A stretch of 64,000 bases of DNA, from NCBI RefSeq assembly GCF_900698925.1, contig NZ_LR217713.1, positions 62,001-126,000 on the forward strand, read 5' to 3'. Below the pieces are notes generated by a model. That model did not search any database. It was not told where the DNA came from and saw nothing but the letters and a program-made list of their open reading frames with translations. The DNA comes from Erwinia_E haradaeae_I. Lineage in GTDB: Bacteria > Pseudomonadota > Gammaproteobacteria > Enterobacterales > Enterobacteriaceae. Positions 19,860 to 28,085 of the stretch are shown here, piece after piece. Each line of letters opens with the position of its first letter. The first letter of the stretch is position 1. The position numbers and the translations under genes were made by a program.

Positions 19860-20882
19860 TTATTTACTATGATATTCATTTTTTCTTTGTCTGTTTAGTA
19901 AACAATATGCAGCTTCTTTGACATTTTTACCATAATATAGAACTTGATAAATTTGTTCTGTAATAGGCATCTCAACGTTGTGGCGCAAAGCCAGCGTTTT
20001 TACTTCTTTTGTGGTATGCCATCCTTCAATAAGTTGACCTATTGATTTCATAGCGTATTCCACGCTTTTACCCGTGCCTAACATGGTTCCAAATCGTCGG
20101 TTACGTGACTGATTATCTGTGCATGTAAGAACCAAATCACCTAGTCCAGCCATTCCCGTAAAGGTAGAAGGATTAGCATTTAGAGCGGTACCCATGCGAC
20201 TCATTTCTGCTAATCCACGAGTTATAAGAGCGGTTCGGGTGTTAGAACCAAAGCCAATGCCATCAGAGATGCCAGCTCCAATAGCAATAATATTTTTGAT
20301 TGCACCACCTAGTTGTACACCGATTAAATCAGTATTTGTATATACTCGCAAGTTTGCGCCGCAATGCAAAATTTGTTGAAGCTCTGAAGCAAAAGAATTA
20401 TCTGTTGCGGCTAAGGTAATTGCGGTTGGCATACCTTCTGCCATTTCTTTAGCAAAAGTTGGTCCTGATATTACAGCTAAAGGGATTTTATCACCAAGTA
20501 TCTCATGTGCTACGTCTTGTAGAAGTCTTCCAGTTCCTTTTTCTAATCCTTTGGTAGCCCATGCCAAGCGAGAATCAGAACGAAGATGGGGCCTTATACA
20601 TCGTAAGACTTCGCCAAAAACATAGCTTGGCACTACTAAGAGAAGATCTCGGCTAGATACTATCGTTTTTTTAAGATCTTTTTCAATGATTAAACTGGGT
20701 GGAAAAGGTATATTAGGAAGTATGTTATGATGAAAACGGTTGATTTGTAAACGATCTTGATGAGATTGATTACGTCCCCATAATAGCACTTTATAGCCGT
20801 TACGAGCCAAGGTAATCGCTAATGCGGTGCCGTAACAACCAGAGCCGATAATGCCCATAACAGCATTAGAGTTGTGCATCAT
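19860..20882 (-). CDS. gpsA: Glycerol-3-phosphate dehydrogenase [NAD(P)+]
   Basis: Reduces dihydroxyacetone phosphate to sn-glycerol 3-phosphate, the entry to phospholipid synthesis. The frame gives 340 residues; the second of two tandem ATGs (20879) would give 339, the E. coli length, and is better spaced from AGGAAG in the ten-base gap after secB. The N-terminal Rossmann loop is GIIGSGCYGTALA. The catalytic Lys region VQLGGAIKNIIAIGAG and the C-terminal TCTDNQSRNRRFG segment are intact. It lies between secB and cysE in the ancestral order; cysE follows after 61 bases. Retention implies the symbiont makes its own membrane lipid backbone. Confidence 0.97.
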   Translation of the reverse strand: MMHNSNAVMGIIGSGCYGTALAITLARNGYKVLLWGRNQSHQDRLQINRFHHNILPNIPFPPSLIIEKDLKKTIVSSRDLLLVVPSYVFGEVLRCIRPHLRSDSRLAWATKGLEKGTGRLLQDVAHEILGDKIPLAVISGPTFAKEMAEGMPTAITLAATDNSFASELQQILHCGANLRVYTNTDLIGVQLGGAIKNIIAIGAGISDGIGFGSNTRTALITRGLAEMSRMGTALNANPSTFTGMAGLGDLVLTCTDNQSRNRRFGTMLGTGKSVEYAMKSIGQLIEGWHTTKEVKTLALRHNVEMPITEQIYQVLYYGKNVKEAAYCLLNRQRKNEYHSK

Positions 20883-20892
20883 CTTCCTCAGG

Positions 20893-21339
20893 TTATTTAG
20901 TGTGGTTTGGGTTATGAAGAGATTCTATGAATAGTTTCTCAAAGTTTATTGGCCCAAGATTCAGAGGGGGCAATGTTCCACGTAATATCAAGTTTGCAAT
21001 ACATTCACTTGCATAGGGATGTATAATATTTTGGCAAGATACAGAGAGGGTGTATGCCATGTGATGATCTTCAATGTTCTCTATAAAAAAAATTCCTGCT
21101 TGTTGTACTTCACACAGGAATGCAGTGTTGCTACCAATAGTTGCATTTACGGTTATTCGTAGTAAGACCTCATATGTTTTATCAGACAATTGACTTGAGT
21201 TCGTTTCAATATTCATTTTAACTTCGGGTTCCCAACTTTGTTGGAATATTTGTGGTGTATGAGGCGCTTCAAAGGAGACATCTTTAGTATAAATGCGTTG
21301 AATTTGAAAAGATATTTCAGAAGTGTTTTTTTCTAACAT
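20893..21339 (-). CDS. secB: Protein-export chaperone SecB
   Basis: Cytoplasmic tetrameric chaperone that keeps preproteins unfolded and passes them to SecA. At 148 residues it is slightly shorter than E. coli (155); the missing part is the disordered acidic C-terminal tail, here ending FIESLHNPNHTK. The core is well kept: FQIQRIYTKDVSFEAP, the EVLLRITV strand, FLCEVQQAGIF and the LNLGPINFEKLF helix. The C-terminal helix region contributes to SecA binding, so trimming may slightly alter that contact. It is the first gene of secB-gpsA-cysE; grxC, normally upstream, is lost. A perfect 12-bp hairpin lies 38 bases upstream of its start. Confidence 0.96.
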   Translation of the reverse strand: MLEKNTSEISFQIQRIYTKDVSFEAPHTPQIFQQSWEPEVKMNIETNSSQLSDKTYEVLLRITVNATIGSNTAFLCEVQQAGIFFIENIEDHHMAYTLSVSCQNIIHPYASECIANLILRGTLPPLNLGPINFEKLFIESLHNPNHTK

Positions 21340-22210
21340 AACATATAACTCTAATAGTTAATACTTCGTTATGAAACTATAACGTAGTGCATACTACGTT
21401 ATAGCTTGTATGTGTGTAGTTTTTTTAGTTTGGTTTTTATTAGAATAAATTAATGATATTTTTAGTCATAAAAGAACTCACTTTATAATAGTACATTGTG
21501 ATAGATATCATATAGTACATTTTATCTAGTTACTGCCTGTTTCTTCATTCTTATTGTGTTATTATTCAACTAGTAGTAGAAAGGTGTGTTATTTTAATAC
21601 ATGATGATCTAAGATCTATGCTGTTTTAGTTATTAGTGATTTTCAGTAATTACTTGCAAGAGAGACAGTATTATATTACTTGAAATTCAGATTTAAAACT
21701 CTGTTAGCCTTTTGTAATGTTTAAATGCTCATATTGAATTAACTATGTAATAATTTAATATTATGGATATTTTATATAGTGTATTTAGAATAGTTTGTTC
21801 TTACTGGAACTGGAAGGAATGCTATTGTTTTACATTTAGTTTGGATTGATTAATTGTGATGTACAATCTCTTTTTGGTCTATTTTTATTTTGATAGAGAA
21901 AATTAATTATATTTGGAATATTTATAATTTGATATTTATATCATTAAAAATGATTTGTTTATTTTTTATAGTTTTTAAATGTAATGTATATTAATATAAA
22001 TATATTTAATTTTAATCTCTTTGAGATCCATTTTTCCTACTTTTGATATATATATAATTTCTTGTTTAAATAGGAATCTGCGTAATATTGCATAGAAATA
22101 AAAATCTTAATTTTCTTTGCTTTAAAAGAACGACAAAGATTATTAATGTATTGTTATGGCTTTGACACACATGCATGAGATTTTATTTCTTTTACAGATA
22201 AGTTATTATT
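21340..22210. other. Intergenic, secB leader side
   Basis: About 870 bases between secB and tusA, both on the minus strand. grxC and yibN would be here in E. coli; no remnant was recognised. Contains the hairpin at 21377-21404. Confidence 0.6.
21377..21404. repeat. Perfect 12-bp inverted repeat upstream of secB
   Basis: CTATAACGTAGT (21377-21388), loop GCAT, ACTACGTTATAG (21393-21404). A near-copy of the second arm, ATACTTCGTTAT at 21361-21372, lies between the hairpin and secB, differing from ATACTACGTTAT (21391-21402) at one base. The arrangement could be an operator, a leader hairpin, or the terminator of a lost upstream gene. Confidence 0.6.
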
Positions 22211-22459
22211 TTATGCTAATCCCTTTTTTATGAGATATTGATATGGTAAGTCTGTAGTTTTCTTAAATATAAGAATATGTCCCATAAAGTGACAAAAATT
22301 AGGTATATCTCGGGTTGTTGATGGATCGTCAGACAGAATGAATAGAATTTTACCGTCTTCTATATTCCGAATAGCTTGGCGAATCATCATGATTGGCTCT
22401 GGACAGCGAAATCCTTGAGTATCAATAGTTTTTTGAATAGAGTCATAAAAGTTATACAT
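22211..22459 (-). CDS. tusA: Sulfur carrier protein TusA
   Basis: Accepts persulfide sulfur from IscS and passes it to TusBCD and on to MnmA, for 2-thiolation of the wobble uridine in tRNA-Lys, -Glu and -Gln. The protein has 82 residues (E. coli 81). The CPxP signature GFRCPEPIMM carries the sulfur-accepting Cys19, and the TTRDIPNFCHFMGH segment and C-terminal LPYQYLIKKG match the family throughout. It stands alone, divergent from bamE. The partner IscS is encoded at 46147-47280. The start is fixed by alignment; no strong ribosome-binding site is seen. Confidence 0.96.
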   Translation of the reverse strand: MYNFYDSIQKTIDTQGFRCPEPIMMIRQAIRNIEDGKILFILSDDPSTTRDIPNFCHFMGHILIFKKTTDLPYQYLIKKGLA

Positions 22460-22760
22460 GGTTTTTTTCTTTAGATTCTTACAAGAATAGATTGTATTGT
22501 TTATCGAAAATTGCTTGATTAAATTTAAATGTGGAATTATCGATATATTTTGAATTTCGATCTCATTTTATATTCAAATATCGATTATAAAGAAAATAGT
22601 GAATTCATGTTTATATTAAAATTATATCGTGCAAGTATATATTTAAGTTTATGTGATTATGAATTTATATGTACACTGACAATTAGACTAAAAACTATGA
22701 ATCCCGGGATTTATAGTAATGAGGAAGTAGAATGTCTAGATTACAAGGAATAAAAAATTT
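22460..22760. other. tusA-bamE divergent intergenic region
   Basis: About 300 bases holding the promoters of two divergent genes. A 74-codon open frame here (22529-22753) has AT-driven composition and no recognised similarity, so I do not call it. Confidence 0.6.
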
Positions 22761-23117
22761 ATGCTACGTTATACATCTTGGATTGCTTCAATATTAATTT
22801 TAATAATTAGCTCCAGCTGCTCTACTATAGATCAAGTGCTATATCGGAACAATCTAAATCAAGGAGACTGCCTAACAACTGCAAGTATTGAAAAAATTCG
22901 TATTGGTATGACTAAACAGCAGATTTCGTATTTATTAGGGAGGCCGATGATTCATGATTCATCCCAAAGTAACATTTGGCATTATCTTTGTATAAGGGAA
23001 TCGAGATATCAGACTATGAATCAACAAGTTCTCAAGTTGACTTTTAATAAAAATGATATTTTGATGTATATGGAGAGTAAGGAATTTAGATTGATTAAAG
23101 GAGACAGTGGCAAATAA
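22761..23117 (+). CDS. bamE: Outer-membrane assembly lipoprotein BamE
   Basis: Small lipoprotein of the BAM complex that inserts beta-barrel proteins into the outer membrane (formerly SmpA). It has 118 residues (E. coli 113). A signal peptide with lipobox IISSSC puts the lipidated Cys at residue 20, as in E. coli. The SmpA/OmlA domain follows: RNNLNQGDCLTTASIEKI, IRIGMTKQQISYLLGRP and the WHYL strand. recN, its usual upstream neighbour, is not seen. Of the BAM lipoproteins, bamC has disappeared from its normal place between dapA and purC in this same window. A possible terminator follows at 23131-23170. Confidence 0.95.
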   Translation: MLRYTSWIASILILIISSSCSTIDQVLYRNNLNQGDCLTTASIEKIRIGMTKQQISYLLGRPMIHDSSQSNIWHYLCIRESRYQTMNQQVLKLTFNKNDILMYMESKEFRLIKGDSGK

Positions 23118-23893
23118 TATTTTATATTTTAATCTGACTTTATTGATTTTTTACCATATCAGATTTTTTTAAAATTTATGTAATATTATTTTTTTATTTT
23201 ATATGATTTTAGGTGTTCTAGGTTACTAGAGATTTTATATAGATTTTATAAAAATATTTGACTTTTATCCTTATTTTTTAATTCATAATTATGAAGATTA
23301 TTATCTTATTTCTTTCTCGCGTTAGAGACAAGAAAACGGTAATGAGATGTAATGAGGGGTTTTTACTAAAAAAAATGATATTATAAATTGTAGTCAGAAG
23401 ATATTTTAAAATTTACTTAAGTTTGAATAATCGAAGCTCATTTATTTTATGACACGAGAGTGACAAGAAGAGATAGGGGCTATATTATAAATATTTTGTA
23501 TTAGAAAAGGTATAATATAGTGTTTTTCTATAATTCTCATATTAATATATGTTTGATATATGGTTCTTATTTGAACTTGAGAAAACATGTTAAATCAATA
23601 ATTTATAGTATTGAATTATGATTAGATTTTAAATCTACATTTTATAGCATTAGCGTTTAGCTTCAGGAACATATCTTTTATGATTGAGTAAAATTTATTG
23701 TTTATTGTTTAAATATTTTAAAGAATAAACAAAGGGGTATATTATTGAGTCATATACTAGAAAGAAATATTTTTATAAATGAATTATGTATCAATTACAC
23801 ACTAAGATTAGTGGAATGAATAGATGTGCTTATGATTGTGATTTTTTATATAAAAAATTATAGTTTTTGATTTTGATCTAGGAGTTGTCTGTG
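23118..23893. other. Intergenic, no gene seen
   Basis: About 775 AT-rich bases between bamE and dapA. Apart from the probable bamE terminator near its left edge and the dapA ribosome-binding site (AGGAG, 23880-23884), nothing was recognised. Confidence 0.6.
23131..23170 (+). terminator. Possible bamE terminator
   Basis: AATCTGA (23131-23137) pairs with TCAGATT (23159-23165), followed directly by a T-run (to 23170), 14 bases after the bamE stop. The 21-base loop is long, so this is a plausible but not certain intrinsic terminator. Confidence 0.4.
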
Positions 23894-24772
23894 ATGTTTA
23901 GAGGCAGTATAGTTGCATTAATTACACCTATGGATAGACGCGGTAAGATTTGCCCTATTAGTTTAAAAAGATTAATTGATTATCATATTAAAAGTGGTAC
24001 ATCAGCTATAGTTATTTCTGGTACGACAGGGGAATCGGCTACTTTAACTGATAAAGAGCGTCACAACGTCATTCTTCTGACTTTAGAGCTAGCAGATAAT
24101 CGCATTCCAGTGATTGCTGGAACTGGATCTTGTTCAACCTCTAAAGGCGTTATTTTAACTCAAAACCTTGAAAACACTGGTCTATCTGGTTGTCTGACTA
24201 TAACTCCGTACTATAATTGTCCAACGCAAGAAGGTCTGTACCATCATTTTAGAGAAATTGCTACTAGTACTAATTTACCGCAAATTTTATACAACATTCC
24301 TTCTCGCACTGGAACCGATCTACTACCGGTTACTATTCAAAAATTGGCTCAAATTAAAAATATCGTCGGAATTAAAGAAGCTACTGGCGATTTATCAAGA
24401 GTAAGTCAATTAAAATCTCTCATTAAATCTGATTTTATTTTACTAAGTGGTCATGATTCTAGTGCGCTAGATTTTATGCAGTTAGGTGGACATGGTGTGG
24501 TTTCTGTTACTTCTAATATTGCAGCTTCTGAGATGTTTAATTTGTGTGATTTAGCAAAGAAAAATAAATTTTTACAAGCGCGATCCTTAAATGAGCGCTT
24601 ATCTTGTCTTTATAAAAAATTATTTATTGAACCCAATCCTATCCCAGTTAAGTGGGCTGCAAAACGATTGGGGTTAATAGAAACTGACATGTTACGACTT
24701 CCAATGACGCCTCTAACGCAATCAAGTTGTATGGTGCTTGAGAGAGCACTTCAGACAGCTGGTCTTCTTTAA
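23894..24772 (+). CDS. dapA: 4-hydroxy-tetrahydrodipicolinate synthase
   Basis: Condenses pyruvate with aspartate semialdehyde, the first step unique to lysine and diaminopimelate synthesis. Starting at ATG 23894 (AGGAG nine bases upstream) it has 292 residues, exactly E. coli DapA, aligned without gaps; a TTG three codons earlier is in frame but unnecessary. Catalytic residues are intact: T44-T45, Y107, Y133, R138 and Schiff-base K161 (GIKEATG). The lysine allosteric site is not: H53, H56, N80 and E84 of E. coli are D, R, C and K here, while S48, A49 and Y106 remain. Lysine inhibition is therefore probably lost. bamC, normally next, is gone. Confidence 0.98.
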   Translation: MFRGSIVALITPMDRRGKICPISLKRLIDYHIKSGTSAIVISGTTGESATLTDKERHNVILLTLELADNRIPVIAGTGSCSTSKGVILTQNLENTGLSGCLTITPYYNCPTQEGLYHHFREIATSTNLPQILYNIPSRTGTDLLPVTIQKLAQIKNIVGIKEATGDLSRVSQLKSLIKSDFILLSGHDSSALDFMQLGGHGVVSVTSNIAASEMFNLCDLAKKNKFLQARSLNERLSCLYKKLFIEPNPIPVKWAAKRLGLIETDMLRLPMTPLTQSSCMVLERALQTAGLL

Positions 24773-26630
24773 ATTGAAGTTTATATATATTATTACAGAG
24801 GATAAAAGTGAATGCTTATTAGTAATAAGTGGTTGATGTTTATATAATTTTTATTTGTTTTTTTCAATAAAAATTTACAATATATTGATATATTTGTAAT
24901 TAAACTTACAAAAGTGATCTTTTTTTTATAGGTACTTGTTGATAAAGCTAGTATTAGCTAGATAGAATTATGATCTTGATATTGCTATTTCTATTGTTGT
25001 TGGATTAGCAATCAAACTATACGAGGAAGTACAAAGCGATAATCGATTGTTCACAAATTAGCATTTTAATGATTATTAAATCACATAATTTTATTTAGTA
25101 ATAAAACTTAATTTTTCAAAAACCTGTTTTTTATTCCTAAATATAATAATTTTTAAAATTTTTATTTTGGCTCTATTTATAGCACGTATTTAACGATTTT
25201 TTTTGAGATTAAATCTCATTTTTCTTTTTTTACACAATGAAAAATAAAAGGACTGTGTTGATCATTATGTTGGTATTCAAGGGTATGGACAAGAAAGTAA
25301 GTGGGTTACGAGTATCGTTAGTTTCAGTTTTTAGGAATATAATAATGCTAGCTTACCATATGTGTTAATTTTTTGTGTGAGATGCGGTTTTGGTTGATAT
25401 TTTAGTTGGACAAGATTTGTAAATAAATATTTATATGAATAGTTTGTTTAGTTTTTTGATTTATTGGATTGAAATTTTTTGTAATTATATTACATTGATC
25501 TGATCTGTAGCAGTATAATACTTCTATGATGTATTTTTTTTGCATACATATTATAATAGAATATGACCGTATTGTTACCAGACTTGTTTAAAAATTTGAT
25601 ATACAAGATTGTCTTCATAATGAAGATACTGATAATCACACTATTAACATATAATTTAAATATTTAGTCTAGTTATCAACAGTAATTCATGGTTTGTGAA
25701 AAATTGATTTATTTTAGTGGAAGAAGAATTTATCTTTAGGATTTTTTAATCCTAATGTTGTGGCTTAATGATAAGCGTGATTGAGAATTTTACGTATGAG
25801 GGGGTTTCTGATTCCAGGATGAAACAGAGGCCTCTTAGAATAGGATAGTTATCATTTGAAAAAGTATTACTTATTTTTAACAAGTAGAAATATTTTGTAT
25901 TGTATTTATTTAAAGATTTTATTACTTTTTGATAAAAAGGACATTTATAGTTAAAATTAGAATATATTCTTATATAGATGATATTAGAATAATATGAATA
26001 GCAAAAGACGGCAGAATAGAATAGATCAATGATATTCATGAATGTTTATTTATTTAAGAAATAGATGATGGGTGGATTGTTTCATGGTAATCTATACATA
26101 TTATATATGTAAAATGTATGTATAACGTGTAGAGAATTTATGGTGGGTAGTATACATTAGTACATTAGTAAATGAAGTAAATTATTTTTTTAGCAGAATC
26201 TGTTAGTGAAATTAAGATCGTGTTATTTAACTGATAGTAAAATAATTTTTTATTTAATCATTTAGGATTATAATTTGATGTTCAGTAATCCTCTTATTTT
26301 ATTTTTTCAAAATTGTATTTTTACCTTCTTGCGTTGAGAAACAGAATGTTGATTTTTTTATATTGCAGGGATAGGTTTTACCAAAGACCTGAGTTTCTAT
26401 GCTTTATTATATAAAGTTATCCAGTTTTTGGGTTCTCATGTTTTTAAGATAAGGGCAGAGTAAAGTGATTGATTATCTTAATATTTCTTGCGAATTGAGT
26501 TGAGATAGATCTGTATCGTTTTTCTATATGAAGTTCTTTATAGAACGCAATTGTTGATGAGAATGTTTTAGAGGAAATGAAGACGTAATAGAATATTAGC
26601 CATTATCATTTTACTTATAGGTCAGTATAT
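24773..26630. other. 1.9-kb intergenic region where bamC would lie
   Basis: In enterobacteria the order is dapA-bamC-purC; dapA and purC flank this gap in the right orientation, but no bamC frame survives. A less AT-rich patch at about 24930-25060 (plus strand reads LDI... then VVG...) lies where BamC residues about 80-105 would fall, but similarity is too weak to claim. A second patch at 25740-25860 contains a small hairpin (TAGGATT/AATCCTA, 25737-25754), and its minus strand reads RPLFHPGIRNPLIRKIL, which I do not recognise. Confidence 0.6.
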
Positions 26631-27347
26631 ATGATACAAAAGAAATGTGAGTTATATCGGGGTAAAGTCAAAACCTTATACAGCACTAATGATCCGGATC
26701 TATTGGTGATTAAATTTCGTGATGCAGTCTCTGCACTAGATGGTAAACGTATTGAATATTTTGAACGCAAAGGGTTGATTAACAACAAATTAAATTATTT
26801 TATTATGTCAATGTTAGAACAATCTGGCATATCAACGCACGTAGAATCTCTTTATTCTTACAACGAGGTTGTTGTAAAAAATCTAGATATGATTCCTCTA
26901 GAATGTGTAATACGTAATCGCTCCGCTGGGTCTTTAGTACAACGCCTGGGCGTAGTAGAAGGACGAGTTCTAGATCCTCCAATTTTTGAGATTTTTTTAA
27001 AAAATGATTTGAAGCACGATCCATGGGTGAATGAGTCTCATTGTCAGACTTTAAAGTTGGTAGACATGGATCATCTTGTTTGCATGCGCAGCTTATCTTT
27101 TAAGATAAATGATTATCTTTACAGATTTTTTGATGGTTTAGCTTTGATTTTAGTAGATTTTAAATTAGAGTTTGGTCTTTTTGATGGGAAGGTAGTATTA
27201 GGTGATGAATTTTCACCTGATAGCGCGCGTCTTTGGGATAGGGATACTCTAAATAAAATGGATAAGGACATCTATAGGTGTGGTTTGCCTGGTTTAATTG
27301 ATGCGTATGAGGCTCTAGCAGATCGCTTAGGCGTAATATTGGATTAA
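26631..27347 (+). CDS. purC: SAICAR synthetase
   Basis: Phosphoribosylaminoimidazole-succinocarboxamide synthase: joins aspartate to CAIR with ATP in purine synthesis. It has 238 residues (E. coli 237). Signature 1 (MIPLECVIRNRSAGS, about residues 83-97) and signature 2 (LILVDFKLEFG, about 166-176) are intact, as are HDPWVNES and the GDEFSPDSARLWD segment. The loop FRDAVSALDG differs from E. coli FRNDTSAGDG but keeps the D-x-x-SA-x-D pattern seen across the family. It is isolated after the loss of bamC. The ribosome-binding site is weak (AGGTCAG). Confidence 0.96.
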   Translation: MIQKKCELYRGKVKTLYSTNDPDLLVIKFRDAVSALDGKRIEYFERKGLINNKLNYFIMSMLEQSGISTHVESLYSYNEVVVKNLDMIPLECVIRNRSAGSLVQRLGVVEGRVLDPPIFEIFLKNDLKHDPWVNESHCQTLKLVDMDHLVCMRSLSFKINDYLYRFFDGLALILVDFKLEFGLFDGKVVLGDEFSPDSARLWDRDTLNKMDKDIYRCGLPGLIDAYEALADRLGVILD

Positions 27348-28085
27348 GATTTTATATAGGCCTCTTTCCTTCTCGTCGATGGTTTTTGTTAGATTTTATT
27401 GGTAATTAAAAATTCTATTCGATATTATTTTTTTGATGATGTTACTCGATAGAAATAGAGATCCTCTGTTGTAGTATATTAAAATAATTATAATATTTTC
27501 ACCTAGAAACATAATAAAAGATTGTTATGCATTTAGATGTATACTGTATTTGTAAGCATTCATGTTAACAATAAGTAAATGGGATGGGGTTAATGAAATA
27601 GAAAATATCGTTGAAAAAAAATAATAATGAAATGTAGTGTCATACATTAGTGGTGCCTACTATGATTATGGATTGATCGTTGGGATTCAGAAAGGGGAGT
27701 TCTTTGATCTAATAATCAAAATTCGTTAATAATATGTGTTTACATATAGCTACGCATTTCATTGTATATAAAATGAAAAAAGTTTGTTAAATATCTTACG
27801 AATGCGTCTTATTAGAATAAGGTGGCATTTGTTCTAGGTGAGTTGTCTTATGGTAATAAAATTTTTCAAGTTATGGATAAGGTGGGTCTGATATCTTATA
27901 TAACCAGTTTATTCAGGTAATTGACTGAGTGATACTGATTTTTTTTACAATTAGAAATAGATATTAAAGACATATCAAGTTAGTGCGTACAGTTTATTGG
28001 TCATTCTATTTTTAATTTTTTCTATTTATTGCTATGTTTCTATTGTTAGCAGGTTTTTTTTAAACCTGACGCAAAGGTATGTATT
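27348..28085. other. lysC leader region
   Basis: About 740 bases upstream of lysC. In E. coli a long lysine riboswitch precedes lysC; its conserved GC-rich core segments are not recognisable here. A small hairpin at 28050-28068 sits just before the ribosome-binding site. Confidence 0.55.
28050..28068 (+). promoter_or_regulatory. Hairpin next to the lysC ribosome-binding site
   Basis: CAGGTTT (28050-28056), five T residues, AAACCTG (28062-28068): a perfect 7-bp stem ending four bases before AAAGG (28073-28077), the likely Shine-Dalgarno of the GTG start at 28086. It could be the last element of an ancestral leader or modulate initiation. No aptamer was recognised. Confidence 0.3.

Noticed and set aside
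22529..22753. 74-codon open frame upstream of bamE
   Set aside because: Composition follows the AT-rich background; no similarity to recN (the expected neighbour) or any family I know; no ribosome-binding site.
25752..26039. 95-codon minus-strand open frame in the former bamC interval
   Set aside because: Low-complexity Tyr/Ile/Asn-rich translation, no recognised domain. Part of it overlaps a less AT-rich patch reported under the bamC finding.
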